From the NCBI GenBank assembly GCA_016867265.1, contig VGJW01000006.1, positions 62,001 to 126,000 of the forward strand: a stretch of 64,000 nucleotides of DNA. Reading direction: 5' to 3'. The DNA comes from Candidatus Tanganyikabacteria bacterium (GTDB taxonomy: Bacteria > Cyanobacteriota > Sericytochromatia > S15B-MN24 > VGJW01). Both the position numbers and the translations under genes were made by a program. Of this stretch, positions 51,737 to 60,465 are shown one piece after another (the first letter of the stretch is position 1; each line of letters starts with the position of its first letter). The notes beneath the pieces are model-generated. The model made no database searches. It was not told where the DNA came from and saw only the letters and a program-made list of their open reading frames with translations.

Positions 51737-53068
51737 TTGACCCCGGTCGATTGGCTGCCCTGGCTCCGCATGCTGGCCCTCGGCCTTGTGGCGGCTGGCC
51801 TCGTCCGGGGCTGGCGGGGCGCGAGCGTGCGTCCGGCACCGCTACCTGCCCGAACGTGGATCGCAACCCTCGCCATCGCGCTGTTGCCTGTCCTGCTGGT
51901 ACCTGCGGGGCCCAAGATGGCCTTTGCCTTGGCTGGCTGGGGCGCGGGCAGCCTCGTCCTCGTGCTGGCCTTGTTGATTCCCGTGGCCTCGGATGCCGCC
52001 GCCCCCCGGGTGACGGCTCTGTTGTCAGCCCTTCCCGTCGCCCTCCTCGCACCTTGGGCCGGCCGGCCTGGACTTGAAACTGGCTACGTCTGGGCCGCCG
52101 CGGTCGTTCCCGCGGCAACGTTGGTCACGGCAACAGGCTCACCGGTCGCGGCGCGCCTGGGTCTCGCACTCGCGGCGACGGGGGGCGCGGCACACGTTCT
52201 GGGCCGTCTGGTCCCCGAGGGTCTCGGCTGGGCGTGGACCATGCTTGCGGTCGCCGTGACCGTCTGGCTGGTCGATCGCCTGCCGGACAGGGGCAAGCCT
52301 GCCGTCCTGCCCATCGCGCTCGCAGCGCTCACGGTTCCTGCCGGCCGGTGGCTGCTGGATTTGCCCCCGGCGGCGTGCTGGGCCACGAGCGCCGGAGCAC
52401 TGGCTGCGGCGCTCGCAGGGGCCACGACGACGGATACCACGCCAGTGGTCCGGCTTGGCCGGCTGCTGCTTGCCGGAGGGGCAATGCTCCTGCTCGTTCG
52501 CCAGGGCGGCACGCTGGCCCTTGCGATGGCCAGCGCGGGCTGGGTCGCGACAGGCGCCGAGACCACCGGCCTGCTCCTTGCCGGTGCCTGGTGGACACGG
52601 TTGATGGCGCAGGAGCACCTCGATCGTTCCTGGCTGGCCCGTGAGGGCGTGGATCTCACGCATCCCTACGCCTTGGCCGGCCTGCTGGCCGGAATCACGG
52701 CACTCTTGCTTCCTGCCACGTGCGTCGGGAACTCGGATACCGGTCCCAGAGCCCTCTTGCGTCCCCTGGCCGCGTGGTGCGTCGTGGTCGCCCTCGGGGG
52801 CGTGCTCGGCCTGGAATCGGCCGGTGCCGCGGTGATGGGCGTCATGGTGGCGGCGATGGTCCTTGGATCTGGCCTGGCCGGTCCAGTCCTCCCGAGGACG
52901 GTGGGGCTGTTGCTGGGCCTGGTCGCCGTGGCCTCGCTCTCCGGTCCGGCCATGGTCCTGCTGAGCGGGCTCGACCGGCCGTTGAGGCTGGCCGCCGCCA
53001 CGACGGCCACGGCCATGGCGGCGTGGGCTTGGCTGTTCTCCCCGGAGCAGGCGGATGCTGCAGCCTGA
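51737..53068 (+). CDS. Polytopic membrane protein, unknown, first of envelope operon
   Basis: A 443-residue protein that is almost entirely hydrophobic (about 12-14 helices, very Ala/Gly/Leu-rich). The start is TTG at 51737 with a strong GAGGAGG 8 bases upstream. Its 3' end overlaps the next gene by 14 bases. I see no signature of SEDS, MurJ, ABC or MFS proteins, so the family is unknown. Its place just before a penicillin-binding transpeptidase invites comparison with SEDS-PBP pairs, but no conserved SEDS residue can be pointed to. Confidence 0.7.
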   Translation: MTPVDWLPWLRMLALGLVAAGLVRGWRGASVRPAPLPARTWIATLAIALLPVLLVPAGPKMAFALAGWGAGSLVLVLALLIPVASDAAAPRVTALLSALPVALLAPWAGRPGLETGYVWAAAVVPAATLVTATGSPVAARLGLALAATGGAAHVLGRLVPEGLGWAWTMLAVAVTVWLVDRLPDRGKPAVLPIALAALTVPAGRWLLDLPPAACWATSAGALAAALAGATTTDTTPVVRLGRLLLAGGAMLLLVRQGGTLALAMASAGWVATGAETTGLLLAGAWWTRLMAQEHLDRSWLAREGVDLTHPYALAGLLAGITALLLPATCVGNSDTGPRALLRPLAAWCVVVALGGVLGLESAGAAVMGVMVAAMVLGSGLAGPVLPRTVGLLLGLVAVASLSGPAMVLLSGLDRPLRLAAATTATAMAAWAWLFSPEQADAAA

Positions 53069-53852
53069 CAGCCCGGCACCGGCGCATGTGACACGCGCCG
53101 CAGAGGCAGCTCTCGAGGGGCGCATCGGCTGCGTGGTCCTGCGCGCACGCGACAACGGCCGAATGCTCATCGTGGCAGGCAGGCAACATGCCCTGGCCGC
53201 ACATCCGCTGGGATCGCTTGCGAAGATACCGGCCACCTTGGCACTGCCCGGTACGCCCGGACCGCTCACTTGGACGTGCGCCGGCCCCGAGGGGCAGCCA
53301 CCCTGCTGGACCCGGCACGGCCGTGTCGACACGGCCCGCATGCTGGCGCATTCCTGCAGCACGGCCGCCGCGCTGCTGGGGGAATCGGTCGGCCGTGCGG
53401 GCCTGCTGGCAAGCCTCGAGCAGTCAGGGTTCGGCCAACCGACGGGCGCAGGTCTGGGACCGGAGGCTGCCGGCGCGGTTCCCGAGGATGCCCCGCCAGG
53501 GAAGCTGGCGTCCGGCCGGGCCTGGGACCTGTCGGCCACCCCGCTGCAGGTGGCCCGGATGATGCAACGCTTGGCCGATGCCGAGGGCCGGACCCGTCGT
53601 GAGCCCATGGTCACGGTGCTGCGGGGCCTGAGGCTGGGCGTGCGGGAAGGAACGGCGGCCCATCTCGACGAGCTGGGCTACACGGCCGGAAAAACAGGAA
53701 CGGCTCCATCCCCGTCGGGTGGACGCGACGGCTGGTTTGCCGGTTGGACAAAGCGCTGGGTCGTGGTCGCGTGGGTCAGGGAAGGAACGGGATACGGGGC
53801 CGCCCGGGACGTCGCCAAGCGTCTGGCCCGAAAGCTGGGAGCAGGGTCATGA
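53055..53852 (+). CDS. Minimal penicillin-binding transpeptidase
   Basis: A 265-residue protein that is only a transpeptidase domain. The catalytic motifs are S54-x-x-K57 ('GSLAKIP'), S100-C-S102 in the place of SxN, and K213-T-G ('AGKTGTAP'). 'DGWFAGWTKRWVVVAWVREG' is the strand following KTG in PBPs. There is no signal peptide, membrane anchor or PASTA domain, which is unusual for a PBP. The SxS variant could alter beta-lactam sensitivity. The ATG at 53055 has GGAG upstream. It overlaps the SpoIID gene as ATGA. Confidence 0.75.
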   Translation: MLQPDSPAPAHVTRAAEAALEGRIGCVVLRARDNGRMLIVAGRQHALAAHPLGSLAKIPATLALPGTPGPLTWTCAGPEGQPPCWTRHGRVDTARMLAHSCSTAAALLGESVGRAGLLASLEQSGFGQPTGAGLGPEAAGAVPEDAPPGKLASGRAWDLSATPLQVARMMQRLADAEGRTRREPMVTVLRGLRLGVREGTAAHLDELGYTAGKTGTAPSPSGGRDGWFAGWTKRWVVVAWVREGTGYGAARDVAKRLARKLGAGS

Positions 53853-55186
53853 TGGCCGATCTGCCCCCGTTGCCTGCCGTCATCCGGTTGTCCCGGGGGC
53901 AAGGCGTGACGCGTTTGCCGCTTGAGGCATGGGTTTCCGGCGTCGTTGCCGCCGAGACTCCTGCAGGAAGTCCGCAGGCCGGACGCGAAGCCCAGGCCGT
54001 GCTCGCCCGGACCCTCGCCTGGCGTGGGGGGGACCACCCCGAAGGCAGCCTTTGCGGGACCACGCACTGCATGGCGTGGACGGCGGCAAGCGACCCCGGC
54101 GCGCGTGCTGCGGCCGAACGCACGCGGGGTTGGGTGCTCGCGGCAGGGAACAAGGTTGCCTTCCCCGCCTGCCACGCCTCGTGCGGGGGACATACGGCAG
54201 GATGGCCGGCCGGATTCGCCGGGGTGTCCGACCCCGCCTGCCTGCATGACCGTTGGGTGCGCTTCTGGCCCCGGACATGGCTGGATGAAGTCCTGCCCGG
54301 ACCGGCCACCCTGAGGGTCCTGCACACGCCGGACGGCCGTGTCTACCAGATGCGACGGGGTGCGGCGTGGCGAGACGGGGAGGTCTTCGGGGTGCTGGTC
54401 GGCCGTCGACACGGTTGGCACGCCGTGCCATCGACGGCCTTCGAGGTCCGCCCCCGGGCGGACGGCTGGCTGGCCACGGGCAGCGGCAGAGGCCATGGCA
54501 AAGGCATGTGCCAGCGGGGAGCCGAGCGACTCGCCCGCCAGGGGCGCTCATGGCAGGAGATCCTGCGGCACTACATGCCTTGGGCGCGCCCCGTACGGAC
54601 GGCCGTGGCCCTCGCTGCCGCGGGTTGGCTCGGTTGTTCCGTGTCGCCAGCTGTGGCCCAGCCCATGCCGGAGAAGTTGGCCGTGTCGATCACGACCTAT
54701 GCCCGAGCCGTCGCCCTGGGGCACTTCCTGGGGAACAGGCCGGCGGTGCCGGCGGACCTGGCACACCTGCCGCCCGGGGGCGTCTTCGTCACGTGGAGCA
54801 AGGCTGGCAGGACCCGCGCCTGCTGGGGGCGCCTCGAAGCGGACCAACCCGGCCTCGCAGCCCAGATTGCACAGGAAGCCGTCCGCTCCCTCGACCACGA
54901 TCCCCGGACTCCTCCCTTGTCCAGCCTTGAGGTGCGCGCCCTCGACCTGCTGGTCTCCCTGCCCGATCGCCCGAGGCCGCTCCCTCGGCTCTCTTGGCTG
55001 ATGCCCACCCGACAGGGCCTGTTGCTTGAGGCTGCGGGCCGCAAGGTGCTTGTCCTGCCCGGCGAGGCTGCATCACCTTCGGGCATGCTGCTGCGCTGCC
55101 GTGACAAGGCAGGGATCAGTCGACGGGTACCGGCGCGGTTGTGGTCCTTCACGACCCGGACGGCCTGGTCAGGGGGCAGGGGATGA
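53849..55186 (+). CDS. SpoIID domain fused to AMMECR1-like domain
   Basis: A 445-residue protein. Residues 10-245 are SpoIID/LytB, a lytic transglycosylase that cuts peptidoglycan glycan strands: catalytic Glu36 in 'GVVAAETPAG', 'ACHASCGGHTAG' (107-118), 'GSGRGHGKGMCQRGAERLA' (211-229) and 'WQEILRHYMP'. Residues 249-272 look like a lipoprotein signal or helix ('AVALAAAGWLGCSV'). Residues 275-425 match AMMECR1: 'GGVFVTWSKAGRTRACWG', 'DPRTPPLSSLE', 'LLLEAAGRKVLVLPGEA' and 'CRDKAGI'. The order SpoIID, helix, AMMECR1 is a rare fusion. No N-terminal signal is seen. It overlaps both neighbours by ATGA. Confidence 0.78.
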   Translation: MMADLPPLPAVIRLSRGQGVTRLPLEAWVSGVVAAETPAGSPQAGREAQAVLARTLAWRGGDHPEGSLCGTTHCMAWTAASDPGARAAAERTRGWVLAAGNKVAFPACHASCGGHTAGWPAGFAGVSDPACLHDRWVRFWPRTWLDEVLPGPATLRVLHTPDGRVYQMRRGAAWRDGEVFGVLVGRRHGWHAVPSTAFEVRPRADGWLATGSGRGHGKGMCQRGAERLARQGRSWQEILRHYMPWARPVRTAVALAAAGWLGCSVSPAVAQPMPEKLAVSITTYARAVALGHFLGNRPAVPADLAHLPPGGVFVTWSKAGRTRACWGRLEADQPGLAAQIAQEAVRSLDHDPRTPPLSSLEVRALDLLVSLPDRPRPLPRLSWLMPTRQGLLLEAAGRKVLVLPGEAASPSGMLLRCRDKAGISRRVPARLWSFTTRTAWSGGRG

Positions 55187-58100
55187 CGACCCGAGCGTGG
55201 GCCGCCTGCTGCCTGATGCTGCTGATGCTGGCCGCCATCATCTTTTCCGAGCGACCGGTAGGCCCCTTCGTTGCGCGCGTCCTCGATGACCATGGACATC
55301 CTCTCGCGGGTGCCACCGTCACCCTCGAGGGGCCGGTGCGCCGCGTGCTCAGGACGGGCGACGATGGCCGATGCCGTGGGGAAAGGCTGCCCGTCGGCAG
55401 CTATGACATCCACGTGGGCGGACGAGGTCGGGTGGGGCGCTGGGTATCCCCGCCGGCCGTCATCAGCGAGGACGGGACCTTCGTGCTGCCCGACGTCGCC
55501 CTCGAGCCGCGAGCGCCGGAGGTGGCCCTTGCCACGCCCCAGCAGGTCTTCGCGGCCGAGCACCCCGTCCTGCTCGCCGCGCGGGCCGTGGCCGTCTCGC
55601 GGCTCGACTTCGCCTTGAACCGCCTCGAAGGCAGCCGGCGCGTCCCCTTGGGCCAGTGGAGCCGACCCTTCGTCGAGCAGGCCGGGGATGCGGACGGCTG
55701 GGGCATCCGTTCCGTCAGGATTCCCGGGCTGCTGCCGTCCGGACGCTATGTCCTGACCCTGACGGCTCAAGCCTTGCCCGGCATGGCCCCTCCGCCGCGC
55801 CCCCTCGAAGATCGGCACGCCTTCATCGTCACCCGCCTCGCGTTGGTGGCCAAGCGTGACACCCATCAGTTGCTCGTGATGGCCACCGACATGGTCACGG
55901 GCCAACCCATGGCAGGCATCCAACTGCGTGCCGGCCCCGTGCGCGACGGTACCGGGCGCAGACGACCGGAAGCCCCCTTGAACCTCGGCGTGACGAATGC
56001 GGCAGGGCTGTGGCGCGGCCCGGTCCGGGGAACCGGCACCTTGGTCGTCACAGGCGGACTCGCTAACGAGCAGGCCGAGGCGATCGTCCCGGCCGCTTAT
56101 GCCGAACCTGGCCAGCTGCGGGCCCTGACGTGGACCGATCGTCCTCTGTACCGACCTGGGCACGAGATTCACTGGAAGACCACGATCAGGGCACAAGCCG
56201 AACCCGACCGTCGCCACTGGGCGGTACCGGGCGGTCTTTCCCTGGTAGCGGCGCTCGAGTCACCTTCCGGCAGGAAGGTCGAGGTCAACCCTGTAACCCT
56301 CGATGACTGGGGGGCTGCCGATGGCACGCTGCGCCTGCCTGCCGAGGCCGAGCCCGGATACTGGCAGGTCCGTCTCGTTCGCCCCGAGCGCCCGGACGAG
56401 ACCGTGGACAGCCAGATGGTGCGCGTCGCCGCCTACAGGAAGCCCGAGGCGCGGGTGGTCCTGACCCCGCCCGCAGCCCGTCAGGTCGGCCCCGGCCCCC
56501 TGGTCATGCAGTTGGAAGCCCGGGATATGACGGGGGGACTGCTGGCCGATGTGCCCTTTGCGTGGCGGGCCTGGAGCCAAGGCAAGGAGCCGCCTGTTGC
56601 GGACGACATGCCTGCTTGGTTTCAGGGCCTGAGTTCGGGCTGGGATCAGGGGATGTCCCGGGGCATGCTGCGGGGCGAGGGAGAGGGCCGGACGGATGAG
56701 GCGGGCAGGGCCATGCTCCGCCTGCCTGCGGACGGCCCCTTCGAAGACGAGACGTGGACCTTCGAGGCGGAGATCGTCGACCCCAGCAGGATGACGGCCA
56801 AGGGCACGGGCCACGTCGATCGGGTGCAAGGCGATGTCGCCATCGCCGTCCGGACGCCAGGCGTCCTCCGCGTGGGTCAGCCCTGGGCCGTGGACGTGGA
56901 CCTGCTGTCGTGGGACAAGGCCGACACGGGGCAGGCGCGCGACGGGGAATTGGTCGTCGAGCGCGTGACCTGGGTGCGGCGCGGCACGGAGACGCGCGAG
57001 GTACGAAGCGTCGTCCAGAGCCTGCCCTTGTCCCTACAAGGCAGGACCGGCCTGCATCTTGATCTGCAGCCCCAGGAGCAGCCGGGTGATCTCGAGGTCC
57101 GGGTGACCCTGCGGGACGCGGCCGGTCGGACGATCCGGGCCTCGGGGTGGGCGTGGAGCGTGGGGGGGGACGCCCTTGGGAACACCCGTGCGGCTGACGG
57201 GCCCATCGAGGTTCGGCTGCGGGATCGGATGGTCCTGCCCGGGGCGACGACCTCGGTGCTGATTCGCCTGCCGGATGCCCGCCTCACGCCTCTCGTGACG
57301 GTCGAAGGCAGGGACATCCATGAGGTCCGCCGGCTGCCCGCAGGTCGTCTCGAGCACGAAGTCATCCTGGAAGCCCGGCCGGAATGGGCACCGGATGTTG
57401 CCGTCAAGGTCACGGGGGTCCTCGGGACGGTCGGCCGCGAGGACATGGCCTTTCTGAACCTGATGCCGCAAGGTGCGGGCCTCCGCCTTGACGTGATGCC
57501 GACGCGTGAGGATGTCCTGCCGGGTGCAGATGCCGAGGTCAGCGTCCGCTGCACGGATGAAGCGGGGAAGCCGACGATGGCCGACGTGGCCCTCGCCGTC
57601 GTGGACGAGGCCGTGCTCGACCTCGAGCCGGACAAGACGCCCGACCCGCGGCCGGTCTTCTTCGGCCCCCGCTGGGATGCGGTCCAGACCGCCCTCTCCT
57701 TTGCGGAGTCCTTCACGGCTGGCCCCCCCAAGGAGCTGTTGCCTCCGGAGACCCGCAGCCGCTTCGAGGATACGGCTGCCTGGTTGCCCAAGGTCCGCAC
57801 CGACGCCAACGGTCAGGCACGGGTCCGGTTCAGGATGCCGGAGGACCTGACGACGTGGCGGTTGACGGCGCTGGGCATGACGCGTGCGGCCGCCGGCGGC
57901 GTCGGCCGCGCCCGAGTCCGGACACTGAAACCCCTCGTGGCCCGCCTTGGCCTGCCGGCGTTCCTTGTCTCGGGTGACAAGATCGAGGTGCTTGGCAGCC
58001 TGTTCGAAACGCGTGGCCAGCCGGGCACGGTGACGCCCTGGTGGCAGGGCAATGGCCTCCGGGTCTCGGGAGGCGCAAGATTGCCCCTTGCGCTGAGAGA

Positions 58101-59790
58101 GGGTAAGCCCGCGCTCGTGCCTCTGGCCCTCGAAGCCACCGCATCCGGTCCCGCCGAGGTGGCCTTCGGGGGGCGGGGTAATGGTCTCGCGGATGGCCTG
58201 CGCAGGCCGTTGCCCGTCCTCGACGCACTCCCGATCGCGATGCGCGTGCAGAAGACCCGACTGGCCCCGGACAAGCCGTGGCAGTGGCACCCGACTACAC
58301 CTGGCGAGCGCCTCGAAGCCATTGCCGTCGGCATGCCGCAGACGAGGCCGTGGCTGAATCTTGCCGCGACGGCACTGGCGAGGGAACCTTATGCGTGTGG
58401 CGAGCAACTCTCGGGGGCCCTCTACGGGCGCCTGCTGACAGGCGACAAGAACGGTGCACGGGACCTGCTGGCGTTGCTGACCGCGCGTCAGCACCCGGAC
58501 GGTGGTTGGGGCTGGTTCCCTGATGATGAGAGCGATCCCGAAGTCACGGCTCTGGTTCTGGGCGCGATGGCCGACGCCCAGGCCTCGGGCTTGCCCGTCG
58601 ACGGGGCAGTCGTTCGGACGGGCTGCAACTGGCTTGCGACATCAGGGCGCGGCCAAGGACCGCTCTGGCAGGTTCGAGGCCGACTGGTCCGGGGCGCGGG
58701 TCCGGACGGACGGGCCCTCGTCGCGGCAACGCTCGGACGCTGGGGGCTAACCCTCCCCGGATGGCGCCCCGGAGAGCCAGGCCTCTCGGCCGAGGGCCGG
58801 GCACGGACGCTGCTGGCGCTGCCTGCCGGTGGACGGAGCGCGCAGGTCTTGCTGGGCGAACTTGCACGAGGCGTCCAGCGGACGGGAGACCAGGCTTGGT
58901 GGAGAAGCGGGATGGTCGAGGGACTCGGTGCCTCGCTGCCCGTCGTGACCACGGCCAGAGTGCTGCAGGCGCTGCGGCGTCATGCTCCCGACCATCCTCT
59001 GGTGGAGGCGGCCCGGTATGCCCTGTGGTCCGAGGCGGCGGCCAGCGAACGACCGGGCTGGCCGACCACGCTCGAGACAGCCGAAGCCTTGCGGGCCTTG
59101 CAGGACGCGTCCCCCGAAGAAGAGGAAGCGCCAGCCAGCATCGGCCTCCGTCGCGACGGTGACCGAGTAGGCGTGACACCCACCATGCTGACCTCGTCCC
59201 GCTTCACACCCGTTGAAGCGCCGCCCGGCCGCGGCGTCACGCTGATCGCCAGCGGATCCAGGCCTGTCCTCGCAAGGCTGCGCATCGCCAGCATCGCCGC
59301 CGGGGGCTACCGCCAGACCGATGCACCTCGCCTGTCCCGTCGCGTCGTCGCCGTGCCCGAGCAACTGGTCAAGGCGCTCTTCGGAGGCATCACCGGACAC
59401 CTATATGATGCGCCCGAGGCCCGCCCGGACCACGACGCGTGGGGCCGGCTGGCGGCAGCGGAGCGCATCCGGCTGCGGGTACCCATGGCTTCCGAGGTGA
59501 CGGTGGAAACCGGCCACGACCTGCGCCACGTGGTCCTCGAGGAACCCTTGCCGAGCGGGGCCGAGGTCTGGCACGAAGCCGATGGCTCCGTCTGGTCCGG
59601 CACTCAGATCCTGGACGATCGGGTCGTCGTCATGATTCAGGACTTGCCGGCAGGAAGGCATGTCTTCCGATTCTACTGGCGCGCTCTGCTGCCGGGACGT
59701 CTGGTTCATCGGGGCAGCAGCATCCGCCCCTTCTATGCACGGGGCGGCGCTGCCTCCCTGGGGCCGGAGACGCGCGAGGTCGTGCCATGA
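55183..59790 (+). CDS. Bacterial alpha-2-macroglobulin with thioester
   Basis: A 1535-residue envelope protein that traps proteases. The N-terminal signal anchor ('CCLMLLMLAAIIFSE') is followed by a carboxypeptidase-regulatory-like domain ('GHPLAGATVTLEGPVRRV'), then MG domains ('LTWTDRPLYRPGHEIHWK'), a bait-region-like stretch and the alpha-2-macroglobulin domain. The thioester motif CGEQ is intact (C1072 to Q1075 in 'EPYACGEQLSGALYG'), so it belongs to the thioester-bearing class. In many bacteria this protein pairs with PBP1C. Here the partner genes are a minimal PBP and SpoIID. The ATG at 55183 overlaps as ATGA, and the 14-codon longer frame is not needed. Confidence 0.92.
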   Translation: MTTRAWAACCLMLLMLAAIIFSERPVGPFVARVLDDHGHPLAGATVTLEGPVRRVLRTGDDGRCRGERLPVGSYDIHVGGRGRVGRWVSPPAVISEDGTFVLPDVALEPRAPEVALATPQQVFAAEHPVLLAARAVAVSRLDFALNRLEGSRRVPLGQWSRPFVEQAGDADGWGIRSVRIPGLLPSGRYVLTLTAQALPGMAPPPRPLEDRHAFIVTRLALVAKRDTHQLLVMATDMVTGQPMAGIQLRAGPVRDGTGRRRPEAPLNLGVTNAAGLWRGPVRGTGTLVVTGGLANEQAEAIVPAAYAEPGQLRALTWTDRPLYRPGHEIHWKTTIRAQAEPDRRHWAVPGGLSLVAALESPSGRKVEVNPVTLDDWGAADGTLRLPAEAEPGYWQVRLVRPERPDETVDSQMVRVAAYRKPEARVVLTPPAARQVGPGPLVMQLEARDMTGGLLADVPFAWRAWSQGKEPPVADDMPAWFQGLSSGWDQGMSRGMLRGEGEGRTDEAGRAMLRLPADGPFEDETWTFEAEIVDPSRMTAKGTGHVDRVQGDVAIAVRTPGVLRVGQPWAVDVDLLSWDKADTGQARDGELVVERVTWVRRGTETREVRSVVQSLPLSLQGRTGLHLDLQPQEQPGDLEVRVTLRDAAGRTIRASGWAWSVGGDALGNTRAADGPIEVRLRDRMVLPGATTSVLIRLPDARLTPLVTVEGRDIHEVRRLPAGRLEHEVILEARPEWAPDVAVKVTGVLGTVGREDMAFLNLMPQGAGLRLDVMPTREDVLPGADAEVSVRCTDEAGKPTMADVALAVVDEAVLDLEPDKTPDPRPVFFGPRWDAVQTALSFAESFTAGPPKELLPPETRSRFEDTAAWLPKVRTDANGQARVRFRMPEDLTTWRLTALGMTRAAAGGVGRARVRTLKPLVARLGLPAFLVSGDKIEVLGSLFETRGQPGTVTPWWQGNGLRVSGGARLPLALREGKPALVPLALEATASGPAEVAFGGRGNGLADGLRRPLPVLDALPIAMRVQKTRLAPDKPWQWHPTTPGERLEAIAVGMPQTRPWLNLAATALAREPYACGEQLSGALYGRLLTGDKNGARDLLALLTARQHPDGGWGWFPDDESDPEVTALVLGAMADAQASGLPVDGAVVRTGCNWLATSGRGQGPLWQVRGRLVRGAGPDGRALVAATLGRWGLTLPGWRPGEPGLSAEGRARTLLALPAGGRSAQVLLGELARGVQRTGDQAWWRSGMVEGLGASLPVVTTARVLQALRRHAPDHPLVEAARYALWSEAAASERPGWPTTLETAEALRALQDASPEEEEAPASIGLRRDGDRVGVTPTMLTSSRFTPVEAPPGRGVTLIASGSRPVLARLRIASIAAGGYRQTDAPRLSRRVVAVPEQLVKALFGGITGHLYDAPEARPDHDAWGRLAAAERIRLRVPMASEVTVETGHDLRHVVLEEPLPSGAEVWHEADGSVWSGTQILDDRVVVMIQDLPAGRHVFRFYWRALLPGRLVHRGSSIRPFYARGGAASLGPETREVVP

Positions 59791-60458
59791 CCCATCACCT
59801 GGTGCCATCGGCTTCGTGGTGGGCAATCGCGCTCGCGGTCGGTCTGGGCTCGTGGGTCCTGCGTCCCTACCCGGATACGGTGGGTGAAGCCATGACGCCC
59901 ATCACGGACCGAGGCCCGGCGGAACGGGCCAACCTCGCGAGGGGCATTGCGTACCTGGCAGGTGCCACCATCGCACCGGACCGGCCTTGGTCACTCTCGA
60001 CATGCCTTGGCAGCAGGACCCGCGGGCACGGCTACATGCCGGCACCCTCGCGGCTGGGCGACGCGCGCGTCGCCACGCTCGGGGGGGGGCTTTGCCAGTT
60101 GGCATCCACCCTTCACCTCGCTGCCCTGCGGGCAGGCCTCGAGCCCCTGGCTCGCAAGGGTCATCGGCAACCCGCGGCCTCGATGCCGGCCGGCCTCGAC
60201 GTGGCGCTTTGGGATGGCGGCCAGGACTTGGTGCTGGCCAACCGCGGAAACAGGCCCATCCGCATCGAGGCACGGCTTTCGGAGCACGGCCTGAGCATCT
60301 CACTCAGGGGCTGGCACGACGGACGTGGTCATCAGTGGTCGTTGGCCACGCGGGACGATGGTCAGGGACTCAGGACATCAGGATTCCGCAGGACGTGGCT
60401 GCCCGATGACACCGTCGCCGGGACGTTGCGCTGGTCAGACGTCTACGATACCCGCTGA
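59787..60458 (+). CDS. VanW-like protein
   Basis: A 223-residue protein with an N-terminal hydrophobic anchor and the VanW domain signature 'TLGGGLCQLASTLHLAALRAG', shown here in part, followed by 'RKGHRQPAASMPAGLDVALW'. VanW proteins often occur near peptidoglycan or vancomycin-resistance genes, though their activity is unproven. The end contains no YkuD, PASTA or G5 domain. The ATG overlaps the alpha-2-macroglobulin stop as ATGA. It is the last gene of the operon, converging on 60466. Confidence 0.85.
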   Translation: MTHHLVPSASWWAIALAVGLGSWVLRPYPDTVGEAMTPITDRGPAERANLARGIAYLAGATIAPDRPWSLSTCLGSRTRGHGYMPAPSRLGDARVATLGGGLCQLASTLHLAALRAGLEPLARKGHRQPAASMPAGLDVALWDGGQDLVLANRGNRPIRIEARLSEHGLSISLRGWHDGRGHQWSLATRDDGQGLRTSGFRRTWLPDDTVAGTLRWSDVYDTR

Positions 60459-60465
60459 GCGGGAT

